A DNA stretch of 64,000 nucleotides from Betaproteobacteria bacterium (GCA_016183615.1 JACPEG010000012.1:20073-84072); one strand, 5' to 3'; counted from the first letter of the stretch, positions 8,882-19,547 are shown. Notes: generated from the sequence alone by a model not told the origin. Made by a program: numbers and translations.

Positions 8882-9796
8882 CTAATCGCGATCAGCCCAA
8901 CGCCTTGCCAACGGTCCGGTAACGAGCGCCCCGGCCTGACCCTCGATGCGCTTGCGCACGCCGGGGTCCAGGCGCCGCAGCCAGCGTCGCGGGATCGCCG
9001 CCTCCCCGTAGAGGGCGCCGGCCAGCATGCCGGCCAGCGCCCCGTTGGTGTCCGCATCGCCTCCCAGGTTGACCACCTTCACCAGGCAGTCCTCGAAGCT
9101 CCCGGTGGTGAAGAAACCGTGCAGGACGGTCTGCACCGTGTCCACCACGTAGCCGGTGGTGCGCCGGGGGTAGGGCTCGAAGCGGAAAGTGCGGTGGACC
9201 GCGACGAGCGCGTCGGCGATGGCGCGGCAATCCTCGCGGGTGCCGCCGAGCACCAGGGCGCGAGTCATGCGGCCGAGGGCGAGGACGGCGGCATCCGACA
9301 GGGGATGGTTGTGGGTGAAGTGGCATTGCTCGATCGAGGCCCGTGCGAAGGCCGCGTCGTCATGGAGCGCGTAGAGCGCCACCGGCAGGTTGCGCATGCA
9401 GGCGCCGTTGCCGGCGTCGCCTTCGTTAAACGGCGATTCCAGGCTGCCGTCCCGCAGGTAGCGCCCGATGCCGCGGCGGCAGGTGTTGCCCACGTCCACG
9501 GGCTTGGATTTGAGCCAGGCGAGGAAGTGGTCGGCGACGGTCTTGAGGTGGAAGCCGCGGGCTTCCAGGATGGCCTCCCCCAAGGCGAGGGACATCTGCG
9601 TATCGTCGGTGACTTGGCCCGGCTTGAGCCGCAGCCAGCCGCCTCCCACCAGGTCGCGGTGCACGCCGAAGGCCCGCGCAATCTCTCCCGGCGTCAGGAA
9701 CTCCACCGTGGCGCCGAGGGCGTCCCCCACTGCGAGGCCCAGGTAGGCGCCGCGGGCGCGCTGAAGTACGCCTGCCGTGTCGTCCGACTGACGCAT
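8882..9796 (-). CDS. draG: DraG, ADP-ribosyl-[dinitrogenase reductase] hydrolase
   Basis: A 304-residue ADP-ribosylglycohydrolase. It removes ADP-ribose from the NifH arginine and so reactivates nitrogenase. Metal-binding motifs of the family are visible: GDALGATVEF near the start, VTDDTQMSLA around residue 63, and GGDADTNGALAGML near residue 245. It lies 14 bases after draT in a draTG operon, and its target arginine is present in NifH (Arg102). Confidence 0.93.
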   Translation of the reverse strand: MRQSDDTAGVLQRARGAYLGLAVGDALGATVEFLTPGEIARAFGVHRDLVGGGWLRLKPGQVTDDTQMSLALGEAILEARGFHLKTVADHFLAWLKSKPVDVGNTCRRGIGRYLRDGSLESPFNEGDAGNGACMRNLPVALYALHDDAAFARASIEQCHFTHNHPLSDAAVLALGRMTRALVLGGTREDCRAIADALVAVHRTFRFEPYPRRTTGYVVDTVQTVLHGFFTTGSFEDCLVKVVNLGGDADTNGALAGMLAGALYGEAAIPRRWLRRLDPGVRKRIEGQAGALVTGPLARRWADRD

Positions 9797-9810
9797 GCGT
9801 CCCGCAATCG

Positions 9811-10623
9811 TTACAGATAGGCAAGCCTTACCCGGTAGTCGCCGCCGATCACCAGGTATTCGCCTTCGCCCCGCAGCACGTGGCCCGGCAGCAGGGCATT
9901 GAAGAAAACGATCTTCGCCACCGGCACCCGGGCCTCCAGGATGGTGTCGCCGAACTGGTCGGCGATGTCACGCTCGGCGCTGAAGGAGACCAGGTTGTTC
10001 TGGCGGGCGATGGCTTCGCGCCGCCCGAGGGGCTCGATCAGCTGGTGCTCGGCGAAGTCGTTCACCCCGCGGTAAAGCGTGAGGTGGTGGCGTCCGGGGG
10101 AGAGAAAGCGCGCTAGCATCCACTGGCAGTACTCGTAGAGCAGGTCGAGCTGAAGGTGGATGGAATTGTTGTGGAAGCGCGCCGACATCTTCTCCACCAC
10201 GTAGGCGATCCAGGCCGGGGACGGATAGCGTCCGAGCGGCCCCTTGTGGAAGGTGGGCAGGATGCCGAAGCGGCTCTCCACCCAGCCCTTGAGGACCGCG
10301 CCTTCGGGGCCGTTGGCGTCGAAGCCCCAGCCGGCGAGCAGCCGCAGGTAGCTGGCGCGGAAGCGCTGCCCGCCCTCGCCGCGGCGCTGCTGCGGTTCCA
10401 GTCCGAACACCGTGCGCATGTAGTTCTGGAAGGCCTCCATCGCCTCCGCGGCGCAGGTGGCGTCTTCGAGCATGGCGAAGAGGGCGGGGTTGGTTTCCCG
10501 CACGCCGTTGATGCTGAGCTTCAGGGGATGCTCGTTGAAGGCGCTGCTCGCCAGCAGGCCGGTGGGAATGCCCACCAGGTTGGTGCTGTGGCTGCGCGGT
10601 TCCACATTCCGATCGTTCGGCAT
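9811..10623 (-). CDS. draT: DraT, NAD+-dinitrogenase-reductase ADP-ribosyltransferase
   Basis: A 270-residue DraT, which inactivates NifH by ADP-ribosylation in response to ammonium or energy loss. Family features include SHSTNLVGIPTGLLAS near the start, LYRGVNDFAEHQ and NNLVSFSAERD. The start is ATG 10623; the frame extends upstream but only through the shared nifH control region. It is transcribed away from nifH and is followed by draG. No glnK or glnB gene, the usual signal partner, is in the window. Confidence 0.92.
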   Translation of the reverse strand: MPNDRNVEPRSHSTNLVGIPTGLLASSAFNEHPLKLSINGVRETNPALFAMLEDATCAAEAMEAFQNYMRTVFGLEPQQRRGEGGQRFRASYLRLLAGWGFDANGPEGAVLKGWVESRFGILPTFHKGPLGRYPSPAWIAYVVEKMSARFHNNSIHLQLDLLYEYCQWMLARFLSPGRHHLTLYRGVNDFAEHQLIEPLGRREAIARQNNLVSFSAERDIADQFGDTILEARVPVAKIVFFNALLPGHVLRGEGEYLVIGGDYRVRLAYL

Positions 10624-10636
10624 ACATGAGGCCGCG

Positions 10637-10652
10637 AGCAATATTCGTTCCG
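10637..10652 (-). promoter_or_regulatory. Candidate sigma-54 promoter of draTG
   Basis: On the reverse strand CGGAACGAATATTGCT keeps GG-N10-GC and a perfect TTGCT -12 half but has two mismatches in the -24 half. It lies about 85 bases from the NifA site at 10734. Transcription would start only a few bases before the assigned ATG, so either the leader is very short or a later start codon is used. Confidence 0.5.
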
Positions 10653-10733
10653 GGCGCACATCGACGCATGGGAGGCGGCCGGGGCGACAGTGGCTGCCAA
10701 AGATGCTTTGTTTGCGACAGGGCGGCGTGCTTT

Positions 10734-10749
10734 TGTCGCATTCGCGACA
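10734..10749. promoter_or_regulatory. NifA site between draT and nifH
   Basis: TGTCGCATTCGCGACA is TGT-N10-ACA with near-palindromic arms, almost identical to the first nifB site. It is 70 bases before the nifH -24 element and about 85 bases from the draT candidate promoter, so one site could serve both directions. Confidence 0.88.
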
Positions 10750-10802
10750 ACCCAGTCGGCCGCGGCGAATCGCCGGAAAACGCCGCCAAAACATTCCCTT
10801 AA

Positions 10803-11768
<966 letters not shown>

Positions 11769-11782
11769 CCCGCAGGTTGTAG

Positions 11783-11831
11783 GGCCGGCTTCAGCCGGCC
11801 ATCGGCCGTAGCTGTGCGGCTGAAGCCGCAC
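11783..11831. repeat. Two hairpins between nifH and nifD
   Basis: GGCCGGCTTCAGCCGGCC (11783-11800) and GTGCGGC-TGAA-GCCGCAC (11814-11831) are two stable palindromes in the 90-base spacer. Such structures can shield upstream nifH mRNA from 3' decay, which would fit the need for more NifH than NifDK. They also resemble the dispersed repeats of this genome, so their role is an inference. Confidence 0.7.
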
Positions 11832-11858
11832 CTGCGAAAGACAGGTTAAGGAGATACC

Positions 11859-13301
11859 ATGAGTGCGATTATCGACGATACCAAGGCGCGCAACGCCGCC
11901 CTCATCGGGGAGGTGCTGGAGGTCTACCCCGAAAAGGCGGCCAAGAAGCGCGCCAGGCACCTCAACGTCTACGAGGAAGGCAAGCCCGACTGCGGCGTCA
12001 AGTCGAACATCAAGTCGATCCCCGGCGTGATGACCATCCGCGGCTGCGCCTACGCCGGCTCGAAGGGCGTGGTGTGGGGCCCGGTGAAGGACCTGGTGCA
12101 CATCAGCCACGGCCCGGTGGGCTGCGGCCAGTATTCCTGGGGCACGCGGCGCAACTACGCCAGCGGCACCGGCGGCGTGGACAATTTCACCGTCATGCAG
12201 GTGACGTCCGACTTCCAGGAGAAGGACATCGTCTTCGGCGGCGACAAGAAGCTGGACAAGGTGATCGACGAGATCAACGCCCTGTTTCCGCTCGCGAACG
12301 GCATCACCATCCAGTCGGAGTGCCCGATCGGCCTGATCGGCGATGACATCGAGGCGGTGGCGAAGAAGAAGGCCAAGGAGATCGGCAAGACCATCGTGCC
12401 GGTGCGCTGCGAGGGCTTCCGCGGCGTGTCCCAGTCGCTGGGCCACCACATCGGCAACGACTGCATCCGCGACTGGGTGCTGGACAAGGCCCAGTCCACG
12501 TTTGAGCCCGGCCCCTACGACGTGGCCATCATCGGCGACTACAACATCGGCGGCGACGCCTGGTCCTCCCGCATCCTGCTGGAGGAGATGGGCCTGCGCG
12601 TGATCGCCCAGTGGTCGGGCGACGGCACGCTGAAGGAGATGGAAAAGACGCCGAAAGCCAGGCTCAACCTGCTGCACTGCTACCGCTCCATGAACTACAT
12701 CTCGCGCCACATGGAGGAGAAGTACGGCATACCGTGGGTCGAGTACAACTTCTTCGGTCCTTCCAAGATCGCCGAGTCGCTGCGGGAGATCGCCAGCCAC
12801 TTCGACGACACGATCAAGGAAGGCGCCGAGCGCGTGATCGCCAGGTACCAGGCCATGACCGATGCGGTCATCGCCAGGTACAGGCCGCGCCTCGCGGGCA
12901 AGAAGGTGATGCTCTACGTCGGCGGCTTGCGTCCGCGCCACGTGGTGGGCGCCTACGAGGACCTGGGCATGGAAGTGGTGGGCACGGGCTACGAGTTCGG
13001 CCACGGCGACGACTACCAGCGCACCTCCCACTACGTGAAGGACGGCACGCTGATTTACGACGACGTCACCAGCTTCGAGCTGGAGCATTTCGTGGACAAG
13101 ATCCGCCCGGACCTGGTGGGCTCCGGCGTGAAGGAGAAGTACATCTTCCAGAAGATGGGCGTGCCCTTCCGCCAGATGCACTCCTGGGACTACTCGGGCC
13201 CCTACCACGGCTACGACGGCTTCGCCATTTTCGCCCGCGACATGGACATGGCCATCAACAGCCCGGTGTGGGGCATGACCAGGGCGCCCTGGAAGAAATG
13301 A
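11859..13301 (+). CDS. nifD: NifD, nitrogenase MoFe protein alpha chain
   Basis: A 480-residue Mo-type alpha subunit. P-cluster ligands are Cys63, Cys89 and Cys155; FeMo-cofactor ligands are Cys274 ([10 protein letters not shown]) and His441 (QMHSWDYSG). All are present, so the subunit looks functional. AAGGAG precedes the ATG. It pairs with NifK and receives electrons from NifH. Confidence 0.97.
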   Translation: MSAIIDDTKARNAALIGEVLEVYPEKAAKKRARHLNVYEEGKPDCGVKSNIKSIPGVMTIRGCAYAGSKGVVWGPVKDLVHISHGPVGCGQYSWGTRRNYASGTGGVDNFTVMQVTSDFQEKDIVFGGDKKLDKVIDEINALFPLANGITIQSECPIGLIGDDIEAVAKKKAKEIGKTIVPVRCEGFRGVSQSLGHHIGNDCIRDWVLDKAQSTFEPGPYDVAIIGDYNIGGDAWSSRILLEEMGLRVIAQWSGDGTLKEMEKTPKARLNLLHCYRSMNYISRHMEEKYGIPWVEYNFFGPSKIAESLREIASHFDDTIKEGAERVIARYQAMTDAVIARYRPRLAGKKVMLYVGGLRPRHVVGAYEDLGMEVVGTGYEFGHGDDYQRTSHYVKDGTLIYDDVTSFELEHFVDKIRPDLVGSGVKEKYIFQKMGVPFRQMHSWDYSGPYHGYDGFAIFARDMDMAINSPVWGMTRAPWKK

Positions 13302-13309
13302 CGATGTAG

Positions 13310-13467
13310 GGTGGGTTAGCCGCAACCCTCTCTCCATCTCTCTCCCGCTTGCGGGAGAGAGTGCAGATAGCTCCCCTCTCCACTTGGTGGAGAGGGGTCG
13401 GGGGTGAGGTGTGCGGCGTAACCCACCATTTGTCGGTGAGTTGTGCTGCGCTCCACCCACCCTACGC
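13310..13467. repeat. Composite palindromic repeat between nifD and nifK
   Basis: The spacer holds nested inverted repeats: TAGGGTGGGTTAGCCGC at the left against GCGGCGTAACCCACC and CACCCACCCTACG at the right. Inside are CTCTCTCCCGC-TTGC-GGGAGAGAG and CTCCCCTCTCCAC-TTGGTGG-AGAGGGG. The inner part belongs to the family seen at 1394, 33489, 37440 and 38540. It sits inside the nifHDK transcript and may affect nifK dosage. Confidence 0.75.
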
Positions 13468-13481
13468 GAAGGAGAAAGATC

Positions 13482-15002
13482 ATGACGCAGAATGCTGAAC
13501 GCATCCTCGACCACAACGAGCTGTTCCGGCAGCCCGAGTACCGGTCCCTCATGGAAGGCAAGAAGGCCTTCGAGGAGGCGAAGCCCGTCGCCGAGGTGAA
13601 GCGCGTCGAGGACTGGACCAAGAGCTGGGAATACCGCGAGATCAACTTCAAGCGGGAAGCCCTCGCCATCAACCCGGCGAAAGCCTGTCAGCCCCTGGGC
13701 GCGGTGCTGTGCGCCTCCGGCTTCGAGGGCACCATGCCCTACGTGCATGGCTCCCAGGGCTGTGTCGCCTACTTCCGCAGCCACTTCAACCGCCACTTCA
13801 AGGAGCCCTGCTCGGCCGTGTCCGACTCCATGACCGAAGACGCGGCGGTGTTCGGCGGCATGAACAACATCATCGAGGGCCTGGCGAACACCTGGTCGCT
13901 CTACAAGCCCAAGATGATCGCCATGTCCACCACCTGCATGGCGGAGGTGATCGGCGACGACCTGGACTCGTTCATCAAGAATGCCAAGACCAAGGGCTCG
14001 ATCCCCGAGGACTACCACGTGCCCTTTGCCCACACGCCTTCCTTTGTCGGCAGCCATGTCACCGGCTACGACAACATGCTGAAGGGCATCCTCAGCCACT
14101 TCTGGGAAGGCAGGGAGCGCAAGCCCGGTGAGAAGGTGAACATCGCCGGCGGCTTCGACGGCTACTGCGTCGGCAACACCCGGGAGCTGAAGCGCATCCT
14201 CGGCCTGATGGACGTGGACTACACGCTGCTGTCCGACCCGGGGGACGTGTTCGATACGCCAGCCGACGGCCAGTTCCGCATGTACGACGGCGGCACCACG
14301 CTGCAGGCCACCGCCGAGGCGCTGGACGCCAAGGCCACCTTCTCCCTGCAGGGCATCTCCACGGCCAAGAGCCTGGAGTACGCCGCCTCCAAGGGCCAGG
14401 AAGTGGTGGCGCTCAACTGCCCCATCGGCGTGACCGGCACCGACGCCTTCCTGATGGAACTCTCGCGCGTCACGGGCAAGGCCATCCCCGATGAGCTGGA
14501 GTTGGAGCGCGGCCGCCTGGTGGATGCCATCACCGACTCCCAGGCCTACCTGCACGGCAAGAAGTTCGCCCTCTTCGGCGATCCGGACATGACCCTGGGT
14601 CTCACCGCCTTCCTGCTGGAGCTGGGCGCGGAACCCACCCACGTGGTGTGCACCAACGCCACGAAGGAATGGACCGAGAAGATGGGGAACCTGCTTGCCG
14701 CCTCGCCCTTCGGCCAGGGCTGCAAGGCCTGGCCCGGCAAGGACCTGTGGCACCTGCGCTCGCTTGCCGCCACGGAGCCGGTGGATTTCCTCATCGGCAG
14801 CAGCTATGGCAAGTTCCTGGAGCGCGATACCGGCACGCCGCTCGTCCGCGTCGGCTTCCCGATCTTCGACCGGCACCACCACCACCGCTATCCCATCTGG
14901 GGCTACCAGGGCGGGCTCAACGTGCTGGTGAAGATCCTCGACAAGATCTTCGACGTGCTGGATTCCGATCCGAAGGGCACCAGCTTCGACGCGGTGAGGT
15001 AG
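13482..15002 (+). CDS. nifK: NifK, nitrogenase MoFe protein beta chain
   Basis: A 506-residue beta subunit. P-cluster ligands Cys69, Cys94 and Cys152 ([20 protein letters not shown]) match the usual positions. Length is normal for NifK without the long N-terminal extension seen in some species. ATG 13482 follows AAGGAGAAAG; the frame upstream is repeat sequence. Confidence 0.97.
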   Translation: MTQNAERILDHNELFRQPEYRSLMEGKKAFEEAKPVAEVKRVEDWTKSWEYREINFKREALAINPAKACQPLGAVLCASGFEGTMPYVHGSQGCVAYFRSHFNRHFKEPCSAVSDSMTEDAAVFGGMNNIIEGLANTWSLYKPKMIAMSTTCMAEVIGDDLDSFIKNAKTKGSIPEDYHVPFAHTPSFVGSHVTGYDNMLKGILSHFWEGRERKPGEKVNIAGGFDGYCVGNTRELKRILGLMDVDYTLLSDPGDVFDTPADGQFRMYDGGTTLQATAEALDAKATFSLQGISTAKSLEYAASKGQEVVALNCPIGVTGTDAFLMELSRVTGKAIPDELELERGRLVDAITDSQAYLHGKKFALFGDPDMTLGLTAFLLELGAEPTHVVCTNATKEWTEKMGNLLAASPFGQGCKAWPGKDLWHLRSLAATEPVDFLIGSSYGKFLERDTGTPLVRVGFPIFDRHHHHRYPIWGYQGGLNVLVKILDKIFDVLDSDPKGTSFDAVR

Positions 15003-15054
15003 TCCCATTCCTTCCCCTAGGAGGGGGAAGGAGCAACACCCAGCGGAGATTGCG

Positions 15055-16557
15055 ATGAGCGCGCTCACGAAAAAAGTCATCGAGTTGATGAACGAGCCCG
15101 GCTGCGCCAGGAACCAGGCGAAGCCGGAAAAAGAGCGCAAGAAAGGCTGCGGCAAGCAGCTCATGCCGGGCGCAGTCGCCGGCGGCTGCGCCTTCGACGG
15201 GGCCAAGATCGCCCTGCAGCCCATCGTGGACGTGGCCCACCTCGTGCATGGCCCCATCGCCTGCGAGGGCAACTCCTGGGATAGCCGCCATGTCTTTTCC
15301 TCCGGCCCCAGCACCTACCGCACCGGCTTCACCACGGACCTGGGCGAGCTGGATGTGATCTACGGCGGCGAGAAGCGGCTGTTTCGCGCCATCCGCGAGA
15401 TCATCGAGAAGTACGACCCGCCCGCGGTGTTCGTGTACCAGACCTGCGTACCGGCCATGATCGGCGACGACATCGACGCCGTGTGCAAGGCGGCGCGGGA
15501 GAAGTTCGGCAAGCCGGTGATCCCGGTGAACGCCCCGGGCTTCGCCGGAGCCAAGAACCTGGGCAACAAGCTCGGCGGCGAGGCCCTGCTGGAGCACGTT
15601 ATCGGCACCGAGGAGCCGGAGACCACCACACCCTACGACATCAACCTCATCGGCGAGTACAACGTGGTGGGCGAGCTGTGGCAGGTGAAGCCCCTGCTGG
15701 ACGAGCTGGGCATCCGCATCCTCGCCACCATTTCGGGGGATGCCCGCTACAAGGACATCGCCTGCTCCCACCGGGCGCGCGCCGCCATGATGCTGTGCTC
15801 GCAAGCGCTGATCAACGTCGCCCGCAAGATGGAGGAGCGCTACGGCATCCCCTACTTCGAGGGCAGCTTCTACGGCATCGCCGACATGTCCCAGGCGCTA
15901 CGCAACATCGCGCGGCTGCTGGTGGAGCGCGGCGCCGACGCCGAGTTGCTGGCGCGCACCGAGGCCCTCATCGCCCGCGAGGAGGCCCGCGCCTGGGCCC
16001 GCCTGGAACCCTACAAGGGGCGGCTCCAGGGCAAGCGGGTGCTGCTCTTCACCGGCGGCGTGAAGTCCTGGTCGGTGGTTTCCGCCCTGCAGGAAGTGGG
16101 CCTCACGATTATCGGCACCTCCATGCGCAAGAGCACCGCCAACGACCGGGAGAAGGTGAAGGAGATCATGGGCACCGACGCCCACATCTTCGACGAGCTG
16201 CCGCCGAAGGAGATGTACCGCATGCTGAAGGAGGCCCGCGCCGACGTGATGCTCTCCGGCGGGCGTTCGCAATTCGTGGCGCTCAAGGCCAAGACGCCCT
16301 GGGTGGAAGTGAACCAGGAACGCCACTACGCCTTCGCCGGCTACGAGGGCATCGCCAACCTGGTCGAGGAGATCGACAAGGCGCTCGCCAACCCGATCTG
16401 GGCCCAGGTGCGCGAGCCGGCGCCGTGGGAGAAAGAAGTTGCCGGCGCTGTCCCCGATGCCGTCATCCCGGCAAAAGCCGGGATCCAGTTGCAACCCGCA
16501 TACCTGACTCCTCCCGGCGAACGCCGGGATCCCGCCGGAGTGACGAAGCGTTGTTGA
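15055..16557 (+). CDS. nifE: NifE, FeMo-cofactor scaffold subunit, with repeat-derived C-terminal tail
   Basis: NifE and NifN form the scaffold on which NifB-co is matured. The NifE core is intact: GCGKQLMPGAVAGGCAFDGAK, HGPIACEGNSWDSR and QTCVPAMIGDD are visible. The natural end lies near residue 465 (AQVREPAPWEKEV). The last about 35 residues, including VIPAKAGIQ, come from a palindromic repeat that has fused to the gene and supplies the new stop. The tail probably does not matter for folding but would lie on the scaffold surface. Confidence 0.93.
   Translation: MSALTKKVIELMNEPGCARNQAKPEKERKKGCGKQLMPGAVAGGCAFDGAKIALQPIVDVAHLVHGPIACEGNSWDSRHVFSSGPSTYRTGFTTDLGELDVIYGGEKRLFRAIREIIEKYDPPAVFVYQTCVPAMIGDDIDAVCKAAREKFGKPVIPVNAPGFAGAKNLGNKLGGEALLEHVIGTEEPETTTPYDINLIGEYNVVGELWQVKPLLDELGIRILATISGDARYKDIACSHRARAAMMLCSQALINVARKMEERYGIPYFEGSFYGIADMSQALRNIARLLVERGADAELLARTEALIAREEARAWARLEPYKGRLQGKRVLLFTGGVKSWSVVSALQEVGLTIIGTSMRKSTANDREKVKEIMGTDAHIFDELPPKEMYRMLKEARADVMLSGGRSQFVALKAKTPWVEVNQERHYAFAGYEGIANLVEEIDKALANPIWAQVREPAPWEKEVAGAVPDAVIPAKAGIQLQPAYLTPPGERRDPAGVTKRC
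16462..16545. repeat. CATCCCGGC/GCCGGGATC palindromic repeat in the 3' end of nifE
   Basis: CATCCCGGC-AAAA-GCCGGGATCC is followed about 35 bases later by CCCGGCG-AAC-GCCGGGATC and the end GGAGTGACG. This is the widespread element that often yields the peptide VIPAKAGIQ when read in frame. It is translated as the NifE tail and ends 24 bases before nifN. Confidence 0.85.
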
Positions 16558-16569
16558 ACTGACGCCACC

Positions 16570-16807
16570 ATGACCACGATCATCACCCCCCACAAGGCCT
16601 GCGCGGTCAATCCGCTCAAGATGAGCCAGCCCATCGGCGCGGCGCTGGCCTTCCTCGGCCTGGAGCGCTGCCTGCCGCTGCTGCACGGCTCCCAGGGCTG
16701 CACGGCCTTCGGCCTGGTGCTGTTCGTGCGCCACTTCCGCGAGACCATCCCGCTGCAGACCACGGCCATGAACGAGGTCACCACCATCCTCGGCGGCCTG
16801 GAGAACC
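16570..16807 (+). pseudogene. nifN: nifN, 5' part, cut from the rest by an out-of-frame deletion
   Basis: From ATG 16570 the frame encodes a typical NifN start ([47 protein letters not shown], then LENL). After LENL at about 16809 the frame loses similarity, although it stays open by chance to 17901. NifN proteins normally have about 20 residues between this point and [11 protein letters not shown]; here that motif follows almost at once in another frame. A deletion of about 59 bases between two CTC triplets would explain it. Confidence 0.8.
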
Positions 16808-16840
16808 TCCACGGGGCTCACGGAAACCAAGGGCGACGAC

Positions 16841-17875
16841 GTGGAAGGCTTCCTCAGGCTCATCCGCGACAAGCACCCGGAGCTGGCGGCCATGGAAGTG
16901 GTGTTCGTGTCCACGCCCGACTATTCAGGGGCTTTCCAGGACGGCTGGGGCAAGGCGGTCACCCGCATGGTGGAGAGCCTCGCCAAACCCTCGAAAGTGC
17001 GAACGCCCTGGCAGGTGAACATCCTGCCCGGCTGCCATCTCACGCCCGGCGACCTCGAGGAGATCCGCGAGATCGTGGAGGCCTTCGGCCTCTACCCCAT
17101 CATCCTGCCGGACCTGTCGGGTTCCCTCGACGGCCACATTCCCGAGTCCTTCCTGCCCACCACCCTGGGGGGCACGAAGCTCGAGCACATCCGCAAGCTG
17201 GGCGAGGCGGCGCTCACCATCGTCCTCGGCGAACAGATGCGCCCGGCCGCCGCGGCGCTGGAGAAGATCGCCGGCGTGCCCTACAAGGTTTTCGACAAGC
17301 TCACGGGACTGAAGGCCTGCGACGACTTCATCGCCCTGCTGTCGGAGCTCTCCGAGAACGAGGTGCCGGCCAGGTACAGACGCCAGCGCTCGCAACTGCT
17401 GGACACCATGCTGGACGGCCATTTCCATTTCGGCCGCAAGCGGGTGGCCCTCGCCGCCGAGCCCGATCTCCTCTACGCGCTCTCCACCTGGTTCGCGGAG
17501 ATGGGCGCGGAAATCCAGTGCGCGGTGACCACGACCCAGTCTCCCCTGCTGGAGCGCCTGCCCTGCGACGAGGTGGTGCTCGGCGACCTGGAGGACTTCG
17601 AGCGCGCCGCCGCCGGCGCCGACCTGCTGGTGACCCACTCCCACGGGCGGCAGGCGGCGGAGCGGCTGGGCGTCCCCTTCTTTCGCGCCGGACTGCCCAC
17701 CTTCGACCGCATCGGCGCGGCGCATCGCGTGTCGGTCGGCTACCACGGCACCCGGGACCTGATTTTCGAGGTGGGCAATGTCTTCATGGCGGCCCATCGC
17801 GAACGCACGGCGGAAGATTTCAAGCCCCAGGAGGCCGGCCATGCGGCTGCAGCGCCGACTGTCCCTCGTCACTGA
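16841..17875 (+). CDS. nifN: NifN, main part (frame restored after deletion)
   Basis: A 344-residue frame from GTG 16841 carries most of NifN, the partner of Nif[42 protein letters not shown]. The frame is readable from 16808 ([15 protein letters not shown]). The N-terminal about 80 residues, with the conserved cysteine of HGSQGC, are encoded in another frame at 16570-16807. Unless the deletion is a sequencing error, no full NifN is made and FeMo-cofactor synthesis should fail. Confidence 0.82.
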   Translation: MEGFLRLIRDKHPELAAMEVVFVSTPDYSGAFQDGWGKAVTRMVESLAKPSKVRTPWQVNILPGCHLTPGDLEEIREIVEAFGLYPIILPDLSGSLDGHIPESFLPTTLGGTKLEHIRKLGEAALTIVLGEQMRPAAAALEKIAGVPYKVFDKLTGLKACDDFIALLSELSENEVPARYRRQRSQLLDTMLDGHFHFGRKRVALAAEPDLLYALSTWFAEMGAEIQCAVTTTQSPLLERLPCDEVVLGDLEDFERAAAGADLLVTHSHGRQAAERLGVPFFRAGLPTFDRIGAAHRVSVGYHGTRDLIFEVGNVFMAAHRERTAEDFKPQEAGHAAAAPTVPRH

Positions 17876-18308
17876 TTCGCAGCAAGGAGGAAACGCCATG
17901 AAGGTCGCATTCGCCACCGAGGACTTTGCGCGGGTGGATGCCCATTTCGGCTGGGCCCGCCACATCGCCATCTACGAGGTATCGTCCGACGCCCATCGCC
18001 TGGTCGAGGTGGTGCAGTTCGACGGCGACCTCAAGGAGGACGGCACCGAGGGCAAGCTCGCGGCCAAGCTGGAGGCCATCAAGGATTGCGCCATCGTCTA
18101 CGTGGCCGCCATCGGCGGCTCGGCCGCGGCCAAGGTGGTGAACCTCAAGGTGCATCCCGTAAAGATCCCCCGGCCCCAGGCCATCGAGGACCTCATCGTC
18201 CGCATGCAGGAGGTGCTCAAGGGTACGCCGCCCCCGTGGATGCGCAAGGCCATGCTGAAGGGCAAGGAACGCAGTTTTGAAGATTTCGAGGAAACCAGCC
18301 TTGTCTGA
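17841..18308 (+). CDS. nifX: NifX, cofactor-binding nif protein
   Basis: A 155-residue NifX, which binds NifB-co and the VK-cluster during FeMo-cofactor assembly. The core runs from [20 protein letters not shown]. Two starts are possible, each with a good ribosome site: ATG 17841 (AGGAGG, overlapping nifN by 35 bases) and ATG 17898 (AAGGAGG). The longer one is chosen because its [10 protein letters not shown] leader resembles the leader of other NifX proteins. Confidence 0.9.
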   Translation: MRLQRRLSLVTDSQQGGNAMKVAFATEDFARVDAHFGWARHIAIYEVSSDAHRLVEVVQFDGDLKEDGTEGKLAAKLEAIKDCAIVYVAAIGGSAAAKVVNLKVHPVKIPRPQAIEDLIVRMQEVLKGTPPPWMRKAMLKGKERSFEDFEETSLV

Positions 18309-18759
18309 TTCGGTCGTTGAAGCACCCGTCTCGCCTTTCCTCCAGGAGCTGGTAAAGCAGCTGCGCGCCCAGGACAGCTACGGCCACTGGGAGGGCAAGC
18401 GCGACGAACAGATCCTGGAGCCCTACGTGGTGGACGCGGAAAAACGCAAGTCCATCCCCATCATCGACGATCCGGACCCGGACATGCTGTGGCGCCTGGA
18501 GCTGTTCTACAACGCCGTGGGCCTGGCCATCGAGCGGCGCACCGGCGTCATGGTCGCCCCCATGATCAAGATGCACCACGAGGGCTTCGGCCGCGTGGTG
18601 CTCATCGCCGGCCGCCTGGTGGTGGTGAACAAGTACCTGCGCGACGTGCACCGCTTCGGTTTCGACAGCCTCGCCAGGCTGGCGCAGCAGGGCGACAAGC
18701 TGGTGAACGATGCGGTGGCGATGATCGAACGTTTCCGCGAAGTCGCGAACTTTTCCTAG
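18301..18759 (+). CDS. NifX-associated protein (DUF269)
   Basis: A 152-residue protein of the NifX-associated family ([52 protein letters not shown]). Its role is unknown, but it nearly always follows nifX. TTG 18301 is taken as the start because GAGGA lies upstream and it overlaps the nifX stop by eight bases. An earlier in-frame TTG at 18277 is possible. Confidence 0.88.
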   Translation: MSDSVVEAPVSPFLQELVKQLRAQDSYGHWEGKRDEQILEPYVVDAEKRKSIPIIDDPDPDMLWRLELFYNAVGLAIERRTGVMVAPMIKMHHEGFGRVVLIAGRLVVVNKYLRDVHRFGFDSLARLAQQGDKLVNDAVAMIERFREVANFS

Positions 18760-18766
18760 GACCGGA

Positions 18767-19261
18767 ATGGAAGCGGCCGCCTACATCGAGCTGATCGACA
18801 CGCGCGGGATCGAAAGCGCTTGCCGGCGCACTCGCGATGACGAGTTCGAGGACATCCTGGGGCTGCTCTTCGATCACGCCGCCCGGCGCGACGAGCCCAC
18901 CCGCCGCCTCGCCGGCCTGATCGCCCGGGCCTGCCTGGGCGAGAACCACCTGTGGCAGGACCTGGGGCTGCCCAGCCGCCAGGTCCTGTCCGCGCTGATG
19001 CGGGAGCACTTTCCCGCCCTTTACGCCAGGAACACCGGCAACATGCGCTGGAAAAAGTTCTTCTACAGGCAGCTGTGCGAGCGCGCGGAGGTGTCGATCT
19101 GCAAGGCGCCGAGCTGCGGGGTGTGCTGCGACTACGCGGAATGCTTCGGCCCGGAGGAGACAACTGTAGGTCACGTTGCGAAGCTACGTGACTTTGTCAG
19201 GCAGCTTCGCAGCCTGACCTACGGAAAGCCTAATGGACAATCTGGCATCAACCGAACTTGA
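18767..19261 (+). CDS. nifQ: NifQ, molybdenum donor protein, with repeat-derived tail
   Basis: NifQ supplies Mo for FeMo-cofactor. The signature C-X4-C-X2-C-X5-C is present as CKAPSCGVCCDYAEC followed by FGPEE. After this the last about 35 residues are read from an inverted repeat (19166-19223) and look unrelated to NifQ. The gene ends 14 bases inside the 3' end of fixX on the opposite strand. Confidence 0.88.
   Translation: MEAAAYIELIDTRGIESACRRTRDDEFEDILGLLFDHAARRDEPTRRLAGLIARACLGENHLWQDLGLPSRQVLSALMREHFPALYARNTGNMRWKKFFYRQLCERAEVSICKAPSCGVCCDYAECFGPEETTVGHVAKLRDFVRQLRSLTYGKPNGQSGINRT
19166..19223. repeat. Inverted repeat in the 3' end of nifQ
   Basis: GTAGGTCACGTTGCGAAGC and GCTTCGCAGCCTGACCTAC form long imperfect arms with an inner GTAG/GTGAC stretch. 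It resembles the GTAGGTTGGGCTTC elements at 54406 and 63818. It is translated as the NifQ tail. Confidence 0.7.
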
Positions 19262-19547
19262 ACAGGATGCCGAAGCCGCCGCGGGGATATTCCCAGTCCA
19301 GGTTGCGGTGCTCGTCGCAGACGATGCGGCAGGTGCCGCATTCCAGGCAGCCGTCGGTGATGAGCACCACCCGGCCGTTGCCCTCCAGCGTGTAGCAGCC
19401 GGCGGGACAGCACACCGTGCATTGCCGGGTCTGGCAGCGGCTGGCGCACAGCTCGGGATCGCGGATGCTGACGTGGGACCGGCCGGCGTCGACCCGGTAG
19501 CGGTTCTGGTACAGCTTTTCCTCGACTTTCACGGTCGTTGCGCTCAT
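19248..19547 (-). CDS. fixX: FixX, ferredoxin-like protein of the FixABCX complex
   Basis: A 99-residue ferredoxin with [19 protein letters not shown] and [13 protein letters not shown]. It is the final subunit of the electron-bifurcating FixABCX complex, which makes low-potential electrons for nitrogenase. The start is ATG 19547, overlapping the fixC stop (ATGA). It is last in nifV-nifW-fixABCX. Confidence 0.94.
   Translation of the reverse strand: MSATTVKVEEKLYQNRYRVDAGRSHVSIRDPELCASRCQTRQCTVCCPAGCYTLEGNGRVVLITDGCLECGTCRIVCDEHRNLDWEYPRGGFGILFKFG

Noticed and set aside
16570-17901. A continuous 443-residue nifN frame
   Set aside because: It stays open by chance after 16809; residues past that point are not NifN-like, while another frame is.
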